From Erwinia oleae (GTDB lineage Bacteria; Pseudomonadota; Gammaproteobacteria; Enterobacterales; Enterobacteriaceae): 64,000 nt of DNA. The translations under genes and the position numbers were made by a program. The notes beneath the pieces were generated by a model. The model was not told the origin of the DNA and did not search any database. It was given only the letters and a program-made list of their open reading frames with translations. Shown here piece by piece: positions 21,079 through 31,792 of the stretch; the stretch's first letter is position 1; each line of letters starts with the position of its first letter. The DNA is taken from the NCBI RefSeq assembly GCF_000770305.1, contig NZ_JNVB01000002.1, positions 82,397 to 146,396 on the forward strand, written 5' to 3'.

Positions 21079-21318
21079 ATGTCATTTGAAGTGTTTGAAA
21101 AACTGGAAGCGAAAGTACAGCAGGCGATTGATACCATCACCCTGTTGCAGATGGAAATTGAAGAGCTGAAAGAGCAGAACAACAATCTGAATCACCAGAT
21201 TCATGAGGCTTCAGGTAACAGCGAATCGCTGGTGCGTGAAAATCAGCAGCTGAAAGAAGAGCAGCACGTATGGCAGGAGCGTTTACGCGCGCTGTTAGGT
21301 AAAATGGAAGAAGTGTGA
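21079..21318 (+). CDS. zapB: Cell division protein ZapB
   Basis: ZapB is a 79-aa almost wholly alpha-helical coiled-coil protein that joins the Z-ring through ZapA and helps link it to the terminus region. The sequence begins [19 protein letters not shown], with heptads of leucine, glutamate and asparagine throughout, and no other domain. The ATG at 21079 follows GGAGAGG. An overlapping longer frame upstream (from 20906) is not related and was rejected. A terminator follows. Confidence 0.93.
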   Translation: MSFEVFEKLEAKVQQAIDTITLLQMEIEELKEQNNNLNHQIHEASGNSESLVRENQQLKEEQHVWQERLRALLGKMEEV

Positions 21319-21334
21319 ATTTGGCCGCTTTATG

Positions 21335-21359
21335 AAGGGTGCGTTAAGCACCCTTTTTG
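21335..21359 (+). terminator. Terminator of zapB
   Basis: AAGGGTGC (21335-21342) pairs with GCACCCTT (21348-21355) and is followed by a run of T. It separates zapB from the convergent rraA. Confidence 0.8.
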
Positions 21360-21920
<561 letters not shown>

Positions 21921-21951
21921 TTAAAGTTGCGATGGGTCAAGCACATCACAA

Positions 21952-22881
21952 CTAATTGAGCAGCAGGCCGAATGAAAACAGCACGTTGACCAGCAGCGCG
22001 GTCTTTACGGTTTTTTCCAGCATCGGCCGCATTGCCAGCGCGGTGCGTTGCTGCATAACAAAACGCGCCTGACGGAAAAGAAGAGGAGCGGCAATCAGAT
22101 AAAGCCACCCGGCGCCCGCCTGCGTGGTTAGCAGCGTAAACAGGATGAAGCATAACAACGAACCTGCCAGCAGCAATGCATGATAGCGCCGTGCGTTGAC
22201 TGGCCCCAGCCGTACCGCCAGCGTAAATTTTCCCTGGTTACGGTCGCTGTCGATGTCGCGCATGTTGTTAACGTTCAGCACCGCAACGGCAAGCAGGCCG
22301 CAGGCGGTGGCGGGCAGAAACAGCACGCCGTCAATGTTGTGCACCTGAAGGTAGTAGCTGCCCAGTACGCCCAGCCAGCCAAAGAAAATCAGCACGGAAA
22401 GATCGCCCAGTCCCAGATAGCCATACGGTTTTTTGCCGACCGTATAGGCAATAGCAGCAACAATCGCCAGCGCGCCGAGCGCAATAAATCCCAGCATGTC
22501 ATGCAGCGACTGGCAGGACGTCGCCACCAGCGTCACGCCTGCGCCAATGGTCAGCAGAACGGTTAAAATCAGCGCGCGTCGCATCTGCCGCTCGCCGATG
22601 AGTCCTTTTTGCATGCCGCGCAGCGGGCCAATACGATCAGGCGTGTCGCTGCCTTTAACGGCATCGCCATAGTCGTTCGCCAGGTTGGACAGGATTTGCA
22701 GCAGTGCGGTGGTCAGAAGAGCAAGGCCGGCAATGGCAGGATCGAAATGTCCCTGCCACCAGGCCAGCGCCGAACCGGTAATGACCGATGCGCACGCCAG
22801 CGGCAGCGTTCGCAGACGAAGACTTTCCAGCCAGGCGCGTGAAGCGCCGTGAGCTGAGACAAACTGAACATTTTCCGTCAT
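21952..22881 (-). CDS. menA: 1,4-dihydroxy-2-naphthoate polyprenyltransferase
   Basis: MenA attaches the octaprenyl chain to DHNA and makes demethylmenaquinone at the inner membrane. The 309-aa protein has about eight hydrophobic segments. The UbiA-family aspartate-rich motif NLANDYGDAVKGSDTPDR lies near residue 68, and the second acidic motif NNMRDIDSDRNQGKFTLAVR near 205. It starts at the ATG at 22881. It is followed by rraA in the same direction, which matches E. coli. Confidence 0.95.
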   Translation of the reverse strand: MTENVQFVSAHGASRAWLESLRLRTLPLACASVITGSALAWWQGHFDPAIAGLALLTTALLQILSNLANDYGDAVKGSDTPDRIGPLRGMQKGLIGERQMRRALILTVLLTIGAGVTLVATSCQSLHDMLGFIALGALAIVAAIAYTVGKKPYGYLGLGDLSVLIFFGWLGVLGSYYLQVHNIDGVLFLPATACGLLAVAVLNVNNMRDIDSDRNQGKFTLAVRLGPVNARRYHALLLAGSLLCFILFTLLTTQAGAGWLYLIAAPLLFRQARFVMQQRTALAMRPMLEKTVKTALLVNVLFSFGLLLN

Positions 22882-23029
22882 GGTGAAGGGCCTTTGCTGG
22901 AGACAACCGAAGGAGAGTCACAGCAGTCTATCGCCGACGAATGGGTTAAAAATTAATCCGCATCAAGAATGGTGATGCTCTTGACGACTTTTGGCATATT
23001 TATAACCATTCGCGCCCACTCTGAACGTG

Positions 23030-23056
23030 AAAAGGGGAGCCGACGCTCCCCTTTTT
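23030..23056 (-). terminator. Terminator after hslVU
   Basis: AAAAGGGGAGC (23030-23040) and GCTCCCCTTTT (23045-23055) form a long stem with loop CGAC. It lies 16 bases after the hslU stop. It carries A- and T-tracts on both sides, so it could work in both directions. Confidence 0.85.
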
Positions 23057-23071
23057 ATCAGCCCGCAGGTG

Positions 23072-24403
23072 TTACAGAATAAAGCGGCTGAGATCTTCAT
23101 CTGCCACCAGCTCATCCAGATGCTGGCTGACGTAGTCCGCATCAATGGTAATTGACTGGCCGTTGCGATCGCTTGCGTCATAGGAGATCTCTTCCATCAG
23201 ACGCTCCAGCACGGTATGCAGACGACGCGCGCCGATGTTTTCAGCCGTCTCATTGACCTGCCAGGCGGCGGCGGCAATGCGCTGGATGGCGTCATCGGTG
23301 AAGTGAATATCCACACCTTCAGTCTTCATCAGTGCTTTGTACTGCACGGTAACGGAGGCGTTCGGTTCGGTCAGAATACGCTCGAAGTCTTCCGTGGTCA
23401 GAGCCTGAAGCTCAACGCGGATCGGCAGACGGCCCTGTAACTCAGGGATCAGATCGGACGGGCTGGCGACCTGAAACGCGCCGGACGCGATAAACAGGAT
23501 ATGATCTGTTTTCACCATGCCGTGCTTGGTGGACACGGTACAACCTTCCACCAGCGGCAGCAGATCGCGCTGGACGCCCTCGCGGGACACATCCGGGCCG
23601 GAGCTTTCGCCCCGTTTACACACTTTATCGATCTCATCGATAAATACGATGCCGTGTTGTTCAACCGCGTCAATCGCTTCCTGCTTCAGCTCTTCCGGGT
23701 TGACCAGTTTGGCGGCTTCTTCTTCAATCAGCAGCTTCATGGCCTCTTTGATTTTCAGCTTGCGCGGCTTCTGCTTCTGGCCGCCCAGGTTCTGAAACAT
23801 GGACTGAAGCTGGCTGGTCATCTCTTCCATGCCCGGCGGCGCCATGATCTCAACGCCCATCGGCGAGGCCGCCAGATTGATCTCAATTTCTTTGTCGTCA
23901 AGCTCGCCCTCGCGCAGCTTTTTGCGGAAAGACTGGCGTGCGGCGGACGGTTCGGCGTTGGTTTCAGCCTGTCCCCAGTTATTTTTAGCCGGTGGGATCA
24001 GCGCATCAAGGATGCGCTCTTCCGCCGTCTCTTCCGCGCGGTAGCGATTTTTCTCAATCGCCTGCGAACGCACCATTTTTATCGCAGAATCGGTCAGATC
24101 GCGAATGATGGAATCAACCTCCTTCCCGACGTAACCCACTTCGGTAAACTTGGTCGCTTCAACTTTGATAAACGGCGCGTTCGCCAGTTTGGCGAGACGA
24201 CGTGCGATTTCAGTTTTACCCACGCCGGTCGGGCCGATCATCAAAATGTTTTTTGGCGTGACTTCGGTACGCAGCTCTTCATCAAGTTGCATGCGGCGCC
24301 AGCGGTTACGCAGAGCAATAGCAACGGCGCGTTTGGCGCCGTCCTGGCCGATAATAAATCTGTTCAGTTCGCTGACGATCTCGCGCGGAGTCATTTCAGA
24401 CAT
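23072..24403 (-). CDS. hslU: HslU, ATPase of the HslUV protease
   Basis: HslU is the AAA+ unfoldase that feeds substrates to the HslV peptidase ring in the cytoplasm. The protein is 443 aa, the E. coli length. The Walker A is GPTGVGKT at residues 57-64. The Walker B is [10 protein letters not shown] near 255. The inserted I domain lies between. The C-terminus ends [10 protein letters not shown], the tail that docks into HslV. hslV lies immediately upstream, 11 bases away. Both genes are driven by a heat-shock-type promoter. Confidence 0.98.
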   Translation of the reverse strand: MSEMTPREIVSELNRFIIGQDGAKRAVAIALRNRWRRMQLDEELRTEVTPKNILMIGPTGVGKTEIARRLAKLANAPFIKVEATKFTEVGYVGKEVDSIIRDLTDSAIKMVRSQAIEKNRYRAEETAEERILDALIPPAKNNWGQAETNAEPSAARQSFRKKLREGELDDKEIEINLAASPMGVEIMAPPGMEEMTSQLQSMFQNLGGQKQKPRKLKIKEAMKLLIEEEAAKLVNPEELKQEAIDAVEQHGIVFIDEIDKVCKRGESSGPDVSREGVQRDLLPLVEGCTVSTKHGMVKTDHILFIASGAFQVASPSDLIPELQGRLPIRVELQALTTEDFERILTEPNASVTVQYKALMKTEGVDIHFTDDAIQRIAAAAWQVNETAENIGARRLHTVLERLMEEISYDASDRNGQSITIDADYVSQHLDELVADEDLSRFIL

Positions 24404-24414
24404 AATCAGGATCC

Positions 24415-24945
24415 TTACGCTTTAGACGGTAATTCTTCAATGGTGAGATTGCTGTTGGTGTAAATGCAGATATCGCCTGCAATACCCAACGCTTTTTCCG
24501 CGATATCGCGCGCGCCAAGCTCGGTATTCTCCAGCAGAGCACGGGCGGCTGCCTGTGCGTAAGGACCACCGGAACCAATGGCAATCAGATCGTTTTCAGG
24601 TTGGATAACGTCACCGTTGCCGGTAATGATCAGCGAGGCGTTTTCATCAGCTACGGCCAGCAGCGCTTCAAGCTTGCGCAGCATCCGGTCGGTGCGCCAG
24701 TCCTTCGCCAGCTCAACGGCTGCCTTCACCAGATGTCCCTGATGCATTTCCAGCTTGCGTTCAAACAGTTCAAACAGCGTGAAGGCGTCCGCGGTACCGC
24801 CAGCAAAACCAGCAATGACCTTATCGTTATAGAGACGACGCACTTTTTTGACGTTGCCTTTCATTACGGTATTGCCAAGCGTCGCCTGGCCATCACCGCC
24901 AATGACCACCTGTCCGTTGCGTCGCACACTTACAATTGTTGTCAC
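24415..24945 (-). CDS. hslV: HslV, peptidase of the HslUV protease
   Basis: HslV is the 176-aa threonine peptidase that forms the proteolytic double ring. Translation begins at a GTG (24945). After removal of the initiator residue, [20 protein letters not shown] exposes the catalytic N-terminal threonine. [19 protein letters not shown] and [14 protein letters not shown] are family motifs. The GTG is chosen because AGG lies a few bases upstream and the processed N-terminus must be Thr. A longer frame upstream was rejected. It forms an operon with hslU. Confidence 0.98.
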   Translation of the reverse strand: MTTIVSVRRNGQVVIGGDGQATLGNTVMKGNVKKVRRLYNDKVIAGFAGGTADAFTLFELFERKLEMHQGHLVKAAVELAKDWRTDRMLRKLEALLAVADENASLIITGNGDVIQPENDLIAIGSGGPYAQAAARALLENTELGARDIAEKALGIAGDICIYTNSNLTIEELPSKA

Positions 24946-24975
24946 GGGCAAACCTCTCGTTGCATAAATAAAATA

Positions 24976-24995
24976 GCCTCGCCCGTAAGCGAGGC
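24976..24995 (-). promoter_or_regulatory. 5'-UTR hairpin of hslVU
   Basis: GCCTCGC (24976-24982) and GCGAGGC (24989-24995) form a 20-base hairpin in the mRNA leader between the promoter and the hslV GTG. A 20-base leader inverted repeat of different sequence has been described in E. coli hslVU as stabilising the message. A similar job here is inferred from position and shape. Confidence 0.5.
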
Positions 24996-25009
24996 AGCAA
25001 TGCAACAAG

Positions 25010-25036
25010 ATATGGGGCAGGTTCGAAGGGTTTCAA
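25010..25036 (-). promoter_or_regulatory. Sigma-32 (heat-shock) promoter of hslVU
   Basis: Read on the minus strand, TTGAAA (25031-25036), a 13-base spacer and CCCCATAT (25010-25017) match the sigma-32 elements CTTGAAA and CCCCATNT. The -35 overlaps the ftsN stop codon (25033-25035). hslVU is a known heat-shock operon. Confidence 0.8.
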
Positions 25037-26010
25037 CCCCCGATGGAAAGAGGAATACAATTTGTATGGCCGGAGCCGCGCAGCTTCTTCAACGTGCTGT
25101 CTGCGCTGGCGCGTCCGTTGTACGGGCCAATCACCACGCGATTCCAGCCGCCGCCGCTGGTGATCCGGCTCTCAAACCCTTCGAAGGCCAGCTGAGCGCG
25201 GATCGATTCGGCCTGATCGGTGCCTTTAAAGGAGCCGCACTGTACCATCCAGCGCTGCGCTGTTTCCTTTTCAACGTCCTTCGGCTTGCTTTCTGCTTTT
25301 GGCTGCGGCTCGGCGGCGGCCTGCGCAGGTGCCTGGCGAACCGGCTCGCGCGTCACAGGAGCGGCGGGGCGAGGCTGCGTTTTTACGGGATGCTGCGTCT
25401 GCACGGGCTGCTGCTGTTGCATTCGCGACTGCTGCTGGAGCTGAGTTTGCTGTTGCTGCTGCATCCGCGACTGCTGCTGAAGCTGAGTTTGCTGCTGCTG
25501 CTGCATCCGCGACTGCTGCTGAAGCTGAGTTTGCTGCTGCTGACGCTGAAGCGTTTGCTGACGCTGAGCAGGCGTCTGTTCATTCCATGGCACTTCATTC
25601 AACTGGGTAGGCTGCTGACGCATGTCCGCCTGCATTTGCTCAAGCAGCTGCCGTTGCTCGTCGGTAAGCTGCGTTTGCGAATGCACCTCGCCACCCGCCG
25701 ACGGTTCCGTTGGCGTAGGAACGGTAATCTGACGATTTTCAAGTTCTTTAATATAGCGCCAGCGCTCTTCAGGCTTCGGCGGCAGGCCGTTGCCCACCGC
25801 TTTATGATCGGGAATGACCGGCGTTTCTTCTTTTTTATGATGTGCGATAAACCACAGGCCGCCAACGAAGGTGACGAGGACTGCGACGGCGAGAACCACC
25901 ATAATTTTCGATACGCCTGAACCACCGCTACGCTTTTTACTGCGACTGTTGGTCTTCTTGCGACGCGTCCCTGTCGAACGCCCGCGGCCTACGTAATCTT
26001 TTTGTGCCAC
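25033..26010 (-). CDS. ftsN: Cell division protein FtsN
   Basis: FtsN is the late divisome protein that triggers septal peptidoglycan synthesis. The protein is 325 aa (E. coli 319) with a short basic cytoplasmic tail (AQKDYVGRGRSTG). One membrane segment (VVLAVAVLVTFVGGLWFI, about residues 39-56) is followed by a conserved periplasmic part (NGLPPKPEERWRYIKELENR). A long Gln-rich linker follows, then a C-terminal SPOR domain (RWMVQCGSFKGTDQAESIRA to GHTNCIPL) that binds denuded glycan. The GTG at 26010 is preferred: GGAA lies 6 bases upstream, and the product then starts as in E. coli. The linker holds a 14-residue tandem repeat. Confidence 0.95.
   Translation of the reverse strand: MAQKDYVGRGRSTGTRRKKTNSRSKKRSGGSGVSKIMVVLAVAVLVTFVGGLWFIAHHKKEETPVIPDHKAVGNGLPPKPEERWRYIKELENRQITVPTPTEPSAGGEVHSQTQLTDEQRQLLEQMQADMRQQPTQLNEVPWNEQTPAQRQQTLQRQQQQTQLQQQSRMQQQQQTQLQQQSRMQQQQQTQLQQQSRMQQQQPVQTQHPVKTQPRPAAPVTREPVRQAPAQAAAEPQPKAESKPKDVEKETAQRWMVQCGSFKGTDQAESIRAQLAFEGFESRITSGGGWNRVVIGPYNGRASADSTLKKLRGSGHTNCIPLSIGG
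25420..25545 (-). repeat. 42-bp tandem repeat (3 copies) inside ftsN
   Basis: There are three near-identical in-frame copies of a 42-bp unit (25420-25461, 25462-25503, 25504-25545). They encode a 14-residue unit with the core QLQQQSRMQQQQ in the periplasmic linker. The copies differ at only a few bases. This suggests recent duplication by slippage. Confidence 0.9.
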
Positions 26011-26032
26011 TATCGTTCCGCTAATAATCAAT

Positions 26033-26087
26033 AAAAAAGGAGAGGGCGGGCAACATTGCCGCTGGAGTACCCAGCTTTTAGCCCGCC
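26033..26087 (-). terminator. Probable terminator of cytR
   Basis: GGCGGGC (26045-26051) pairs with GCCCGCC (26081-26087), enclosing a second small stem GCTGG/CCAGC. On the minus strand it runs into CTCTCCTTTTTTATT. It lies between cytR and ftsN, so ftsN is probably transcribed separately. Confidence 0.5.
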
Positions 26088-26173
26088 ATGTTACTCAAGG
26101 GCCGGAACTTTGACCAGCGGGAATGGCGGTAAGAATCTCCTGATTCTTGAAATTTACCGCCAGAGGCACCGGT

Positions 26174-27217
26174 TTAACGCGCGTTTTCATCCCGTAGGGA
26201 AGGGGCCGTGCTACCGCGAATTTTGAGCTCGAAATCCAGCAGCCTGGAGCCGCTGTTGACGGTTTTTCCCTGAAGCTGCTCAAGCAGCAGGTTCATCGCT
26301 TCGCGGCCGATCTCAAAACGCGGCTGCGAAACGGTGGTGAGCTGCGGGTCACTGTAGCGGGAAAGCTCAATATCATCAAAGCCAATCAGCGAGATATCCT
26401 GCGGGATGCGCAGCCCCATGATCTTCGCTTCAGACATCGCGCCCAGCGCCATGATATCGCTGTGGCAAAAGAGCGCATCCGGCGGCTCCGGCAGCGCCAT
26501 CAGGTACTGCATGGCCCGGCTGCCCGCGTCAAAGGTGAAATCACCGCGTACAATATAGTGCGGGTCCACTGCGATACCACTGCGTCTGAGTGCCTGAATA
26601 TAGCCTTGAAGGCGATACTGGCAAAGCGGCATATCCTGCGGCCCGGCAATACAGGCAATGCGGCTGTGGCCCAGCCTCAGCAGGTGATTGACCGCCTCGA
26701 AGGCCGCGGTCAGATTGTCGATATGCACCGTGGGAAGATCCAGCTCTGGCGCAAATTCGTTCGCCATCACCATTGGCAGCAGCGCGCGCTGCTCTTCATT
26801 AGTACTGTCAAACGGCACCTGCGAACCCAGCAGCACCATACCGTCGATTTGACGCGTAAGCATCAGGTCGAGAAACGATCTCTCCTGCTGATTCTGATGC
26901 GCGCAGTCGCCCAACAGCACCAGGTAGCCTACGGCTGCGGCCACCGATTCCACGCCGCGGATCATTTCGCTGAAAAAGGGATCGCAAATATCAGGAACGA
27001 TAACCAGGATGGTGCGTGATTCGCTGCGCTTGCTGTTGCGCGCCAGCGTATGAGGCGAGTAACCCACGGCGGTCACGGCGTCTTCAACTTTCTGACGCGT
27101 GACGGCGGAGACTTTTTCAGGACTCATCAGGGCACGCGAAACGGTGGCTGTCGATACGCCCGCCTTTTCCGCCACGTCCTTCATGGTCGCGCCCGTTGCC
27201 TCTCGATGATGCACCAA
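26174..27217 (-). CDS. cytR: CytR, LacI-family repressor of nucleoside uptake and catabolism
   Basis: CytR represses deo, cdd, udp, nup and tsx-type genes together with CRP and is relieved by cytidine. The protein is about 347 aa. The helix-turn-helix ATMKDVAEKAGVSTATVSRAL is followed by ESRTILVIVPDICDPFFSEM and GDCAHQNQQERSF in the ligand-binding domain. The start is a TTG at 27217, 8 bases after AGGAGG, or the adjacent GTG at 27214; both give the N-terminal length of E. coli CytR. The open frame extends further upstream without similarity. The position between priA and ftsN agrees with E. coli. Confidence 0.9.
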   Translation of the reverse strand: MVHHREATGATMKDVAEKAGVSTATVSRALMSPEKVSAVTRQKVEDAVTAVGYSPHTLARNSKRSESRTILVIVPDICDPFFSEMIRGVESVAAAVGYLVLLGDCAHQNQQERSFLDLMLTRQIDGMVLLGSQVPFDSTNEEQRALLPMVMANEFAPELDLPTVHIDNLTAAFEAVNHLLRLGHSRIACIAGPQDMPLCQYRLQGYIQALRRSGIAVDPHYIVRGDFTFDAGSRAMQYLMALPEPPDALFCHSDIMALGAMSEAKIMGLRIPQDISLIGFDDIELSRYSDPQLTTVSQPRFEIGREAMNLLLEQLQGKTVNSGSRLLDFELKIRGSTAPSLRDENAR

Positions 27218-27413
27218 CGTTTTATCCTCCTCTCTCCGCCGCGTGTAAACGATCGCTCTGATAAATGAAGCGCACTTACGCGTCCCTGTTTCGATCTCCA
27301 TCACATTTTTATCAGATGTGGCGGGCCGTCGTTACTTAATTTGCATAAAAAATGTGACTTAAGCGACTATTTTCGAGGTGTCTCGCAGGACGTATTGCAA
27401 GACGCGACTTTTT

Positions 27414-29735
<2,322 letters not shown>

Positions 29736-29824
29736 TCAATTCATCTGAATTTTAATCATCGTGTGGTGCCGGTGCAGGAATTTCCTGGCACGGGAGAGCG
29801 ACACGGCCTTAACTGAGGTTTCCC

Positions 29825-30037
29825 ATGAAAAAAGATATTCATCCAAATTATGCTGAAGTTACTGCTAAATGTTCTTGCGGTAACGAAATCAAAACCCGCT
29901 CAACGGTGGGTCACGATCTGAACCTGGACGTGTGTGGCAAATGCCACCCGTTCTACACTGGTAAGCAGCGTGACGTTGCTACCGGTGGTCGTGTGGACCG
30001 CTTCAACAAGCGTTTCAGCATCCCGGGCAGCAAATAA
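29825..30037 (+). CDS. rpmE: 50S ribosomal protein L31 (zinc form)
   Basis: L31 is a small protein of the large ribosomal subunit that bridges to the 30S head. The 70-aa sequence keeps all four zinc ligands, Cys16, Cys18, Cys37 and Cys40 (KCSCGN and [11 protein letters not shown]). This marks the zinc-dependent C+ paralogue rather than the zinc-free YkgM type. A GAGG lies upstream of the ATG. A strong terminator follows, so it is monocistronic. Confidence 0.98.
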   Translation: MKKDIHPNYAEVTAKCSCGNEIKTRSTVGHDLNLDVCGKCHPFYTGKQRDVATGGRVDRFNKRFSIPGSK

Positions 30038-30068
30038 GCTGCTGCAAGCTCCGCTTCGGATGCATAAT

Positions 30069-30094
30069 AAACCCGGCTTCGGCCGGGTTTTTTT
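30069..30094 (+). terminator. Terminator of rpmE
   Basis: CCCGGC (30072-30077), tetraloop TTCG and GCCGGG (30082-30087) are followed by seven T. This is a textbook intrinsic terminator. Confidence 0.95.
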
Positions 30095-30141
30095 ATATCT
30101 GAATCATAATGAAACCGGAGCAGAGTGAGATGAACCTGAAC

Positions 30142-30180
30142 GGCAAAAGACACCGTGCTGATAATCACCAGCACGGTGTC
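30142..30180 (-). terminator. Terminator of the two-partner secretion operon
   Basis: GACACCGTGCTG (30149-30160) pairs over 12 bp with CAGCACGGTGTC (30169-30180). On the minus strand it is followed by TTTTGCC, 38 bases after the exoprotein stop. Confidence 0.85.
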
Positions 30181-30217
30181 TTGCATAGCCCAAAATCAGG
30201 CGGTAATCACCACGTAA

Positions 30218-31723
30218 TTATTCTGCGTCTTCAATAATCTCTTCAATCGGGTTCAGCACGATGTATTTTGCATCAATGTTACCCTCTACCTTATTGATGC
30301 TGGTTACCTTAGGTGCTTTAATCGTCAGTTGTTCTGCTTTTAACGTACCGGCGCTGCAAAAGATGAACCAGTTACACTCCCCATTAACGAGGGTGCCTTC
30401 GGTGGCAAGGGTCAGATTTTTCCCTTCCAACATTCCAACGTTGCGGATGCCTTTTTGTGCACTGATGTTCATGTCCTGGCTGGCACTAATTGTACCGCTG
30501 TTATTAAGGTTTGCAGCCAGCAGATCCACATTGTTAGCAGAGATAGCGCCGCCGTTAGTCGCGGCACCTCCGGTAAACAGAGTCAATGATTTGCCTGCTT
30601 CAATCGAGCCGCTCGCCAGAGTAATGCTTTTGCTTGAGAGCATTTCAATATTGCCGCCTGTTTTAATGGTGCCACGGTTAGTGATATTACCGCTCCAACC
30701 GAACAGAGTGTCAAAAATTGAACCGAGCAGGTTATTCTCGTCTGGCGCAGCAGGGATAGCATAAAGGCCAATGGTACCAAACTGAGAGGCCAGCGTGCCT
30801 TCGTTGACAACGTCTCTGGTCGTCGCCAGGCTAATCATGTTCATTGACTCGATTTTGCCTTCAGCTTTATTTTCAATGCTGTCGCTGGCGTTCACACTTG
30901 TTCCAAACATCGAAGAGATAGTGCCGGTATTGACCAGCTTACCACTGCTGTTGATTTGAATAAGCTGACCGTTAAGGAGGCCTTTATTATTTACGCCCGC
31001 GCCCGCCTGAGTGGTGGCGAGGAAAATTGTGTTTGCCGTAATGCCGCCTAACGACTGAACATCAATAGTGGCATTTTTCGCTTCCTTGCCCGCTTCGATT
31101 TGCCTGGTTGCGCGGTCATAGCGATAATTTCCAGCAATAGCGTTTACGCTACTGGATTTCACCATGCCGTCAAGCTGGATATTATTCGCCAGCAACTCAG
31201 TATAGCTGGTGTTGTTCAGACCCTCAGCGCCAACCGTAATGCTGCCTTTAACAACATTAAAACCGGTCAACGCGCCTTCTGCGTTAATCAGAGGTGTACC
31301 GGTAGTCAACGTTGCACGGTCGGTATTAATAAAGCTACAGCCTGAGCAGGTAATGCCGTTAGGGTTAGCAATAATCACATCCGCTTTTTGACCGGCAACT
31401 TCTATAAAGCCTTTTAGTGAACTGGCCTTATTGGTGATAACCTCATTCAAAATAATTTTTGCCGCGCTATCGAGGTTATTGTTTTTAGCAATGTTGCCGG
31501 CATCACGTAAGATATCGGTAGTTGAGTTATTTAAAATCATACCGTTCTTGCTAACGTTGAACTCTTTCCACAGGTTATGAGAAAGACCGTTTGAATTCGC
31601 TTTATTGATATCGACAACCACTGTGCCATTACGGTGTTGATACTGCTCAGGATCGGCGCTGGCTGCATGAGAGAAAAGTGCTACTGCGGTAGCAATAAAA
31701 AGAACGTTAAATTGATGTTTCAT
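30218..31723 (-). CDS. Short two-partner secretion exoprotein (TpsA, hemagglutinin-like)
   Basis: This is a 501-aa secreted protein of the filamentous-hemagglutinin class. A Sec signal peptide (residues 1-23, ending AASA) is followed by the TPS secretion domain. That domain has VVVDINKANSNGLSHN and the hallmark NPNGITCSGCSFINTDRATL, with NPNG at 120-123 and a Cys126-Cys129 pair. The rest is repetitive beta-helix-like sequence (NRGTIKTGG, NNSGTISASQDM), and the C-terminus is acidic. It is far shorter than typical TpsA proteins, lacks VENN or toxin modules, and ends naturally before a strong terminator. The partner transporter lies just upstream. A role in adhesion or contact is possible but unproven. 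It is AT-richer than the neighbours and absent here in E. coli. Confidence 0.88.
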   Translation of the reverse strand: MKHQFNVLFIATAVALFSHAASADPEQYQHRNGTVVVDINKANSNGLSHNLWKEFNVSKNGMILNNSTTDILRDAGNIAKNNNLDSAAKIILNEVITNKASSLKGFIEVAGQKADVIIANPNGITCSGCSFINTDRATLTTGTPLINAEGALTGFNVVKGSITVGAEGLNNTSYTELLANNIQLDGMVKSSSVNAIAGNYRYDRATRQIEAGKEAKNATIDVQSLGGITANTIFLATTQAGAGVNNKGLLNGQLIQINSSGKLVNTGTISSMFGTSVNASDSIENKAEGKIESMNMISLATTRDVVNEGTLASQFGTIGLYAIPAAPDENNLLGSIFDTLFGWSGNITNRGTIKTGGNIEMLSSKSITLASGSIEAGKSLTLFTGGAATNGGAISANNVDLLAANLNNSGTISASQDMNISAQKGIRNVGMLEGKNLTLATEGTLVNGECNWFIFCSAGTLKAEQLTIKAPKVTSINKVEGNIDAKYIVLNPIEEIIEDAE

Positions 31724-31792
31724 TATTTAATCCTTTAATTTAATATTATTTTAAAAACACGGCGATAAAAATTACTACGCCTCTTCTCTTAC

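Noticed and set aside
20906..21169. Plus-strand frame of 87 codons overlapping the zapB start
   Set aside because: It overlaps zapB in another frame, with no similarity or ribosome site; the zapB start after GGAGAGG explains the region.
25411..25560. Repeated CTG-rich DNA considered as a CRISPR array or regulatory repeat
   Set aside because: The units are contiguous, without unique spacers, and keep the ftsN reading frame; it is a coding tandem repeat.
23501..25920. Long plus-strand open frames opposite hslU, hslV and ftsN
   Set aside because: They are antisense shadows of well-supported genes, with Leu/His/Arg-rich low-complexity translations and no ribosome sites.
30218..31723. TpsA-like protein as a contact-dependent inhibition (CdiA) toxin
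   Set aside because: It is far too short, has no VENN motif or C-terminal toxin domain, and no CdiI-like gene follows.
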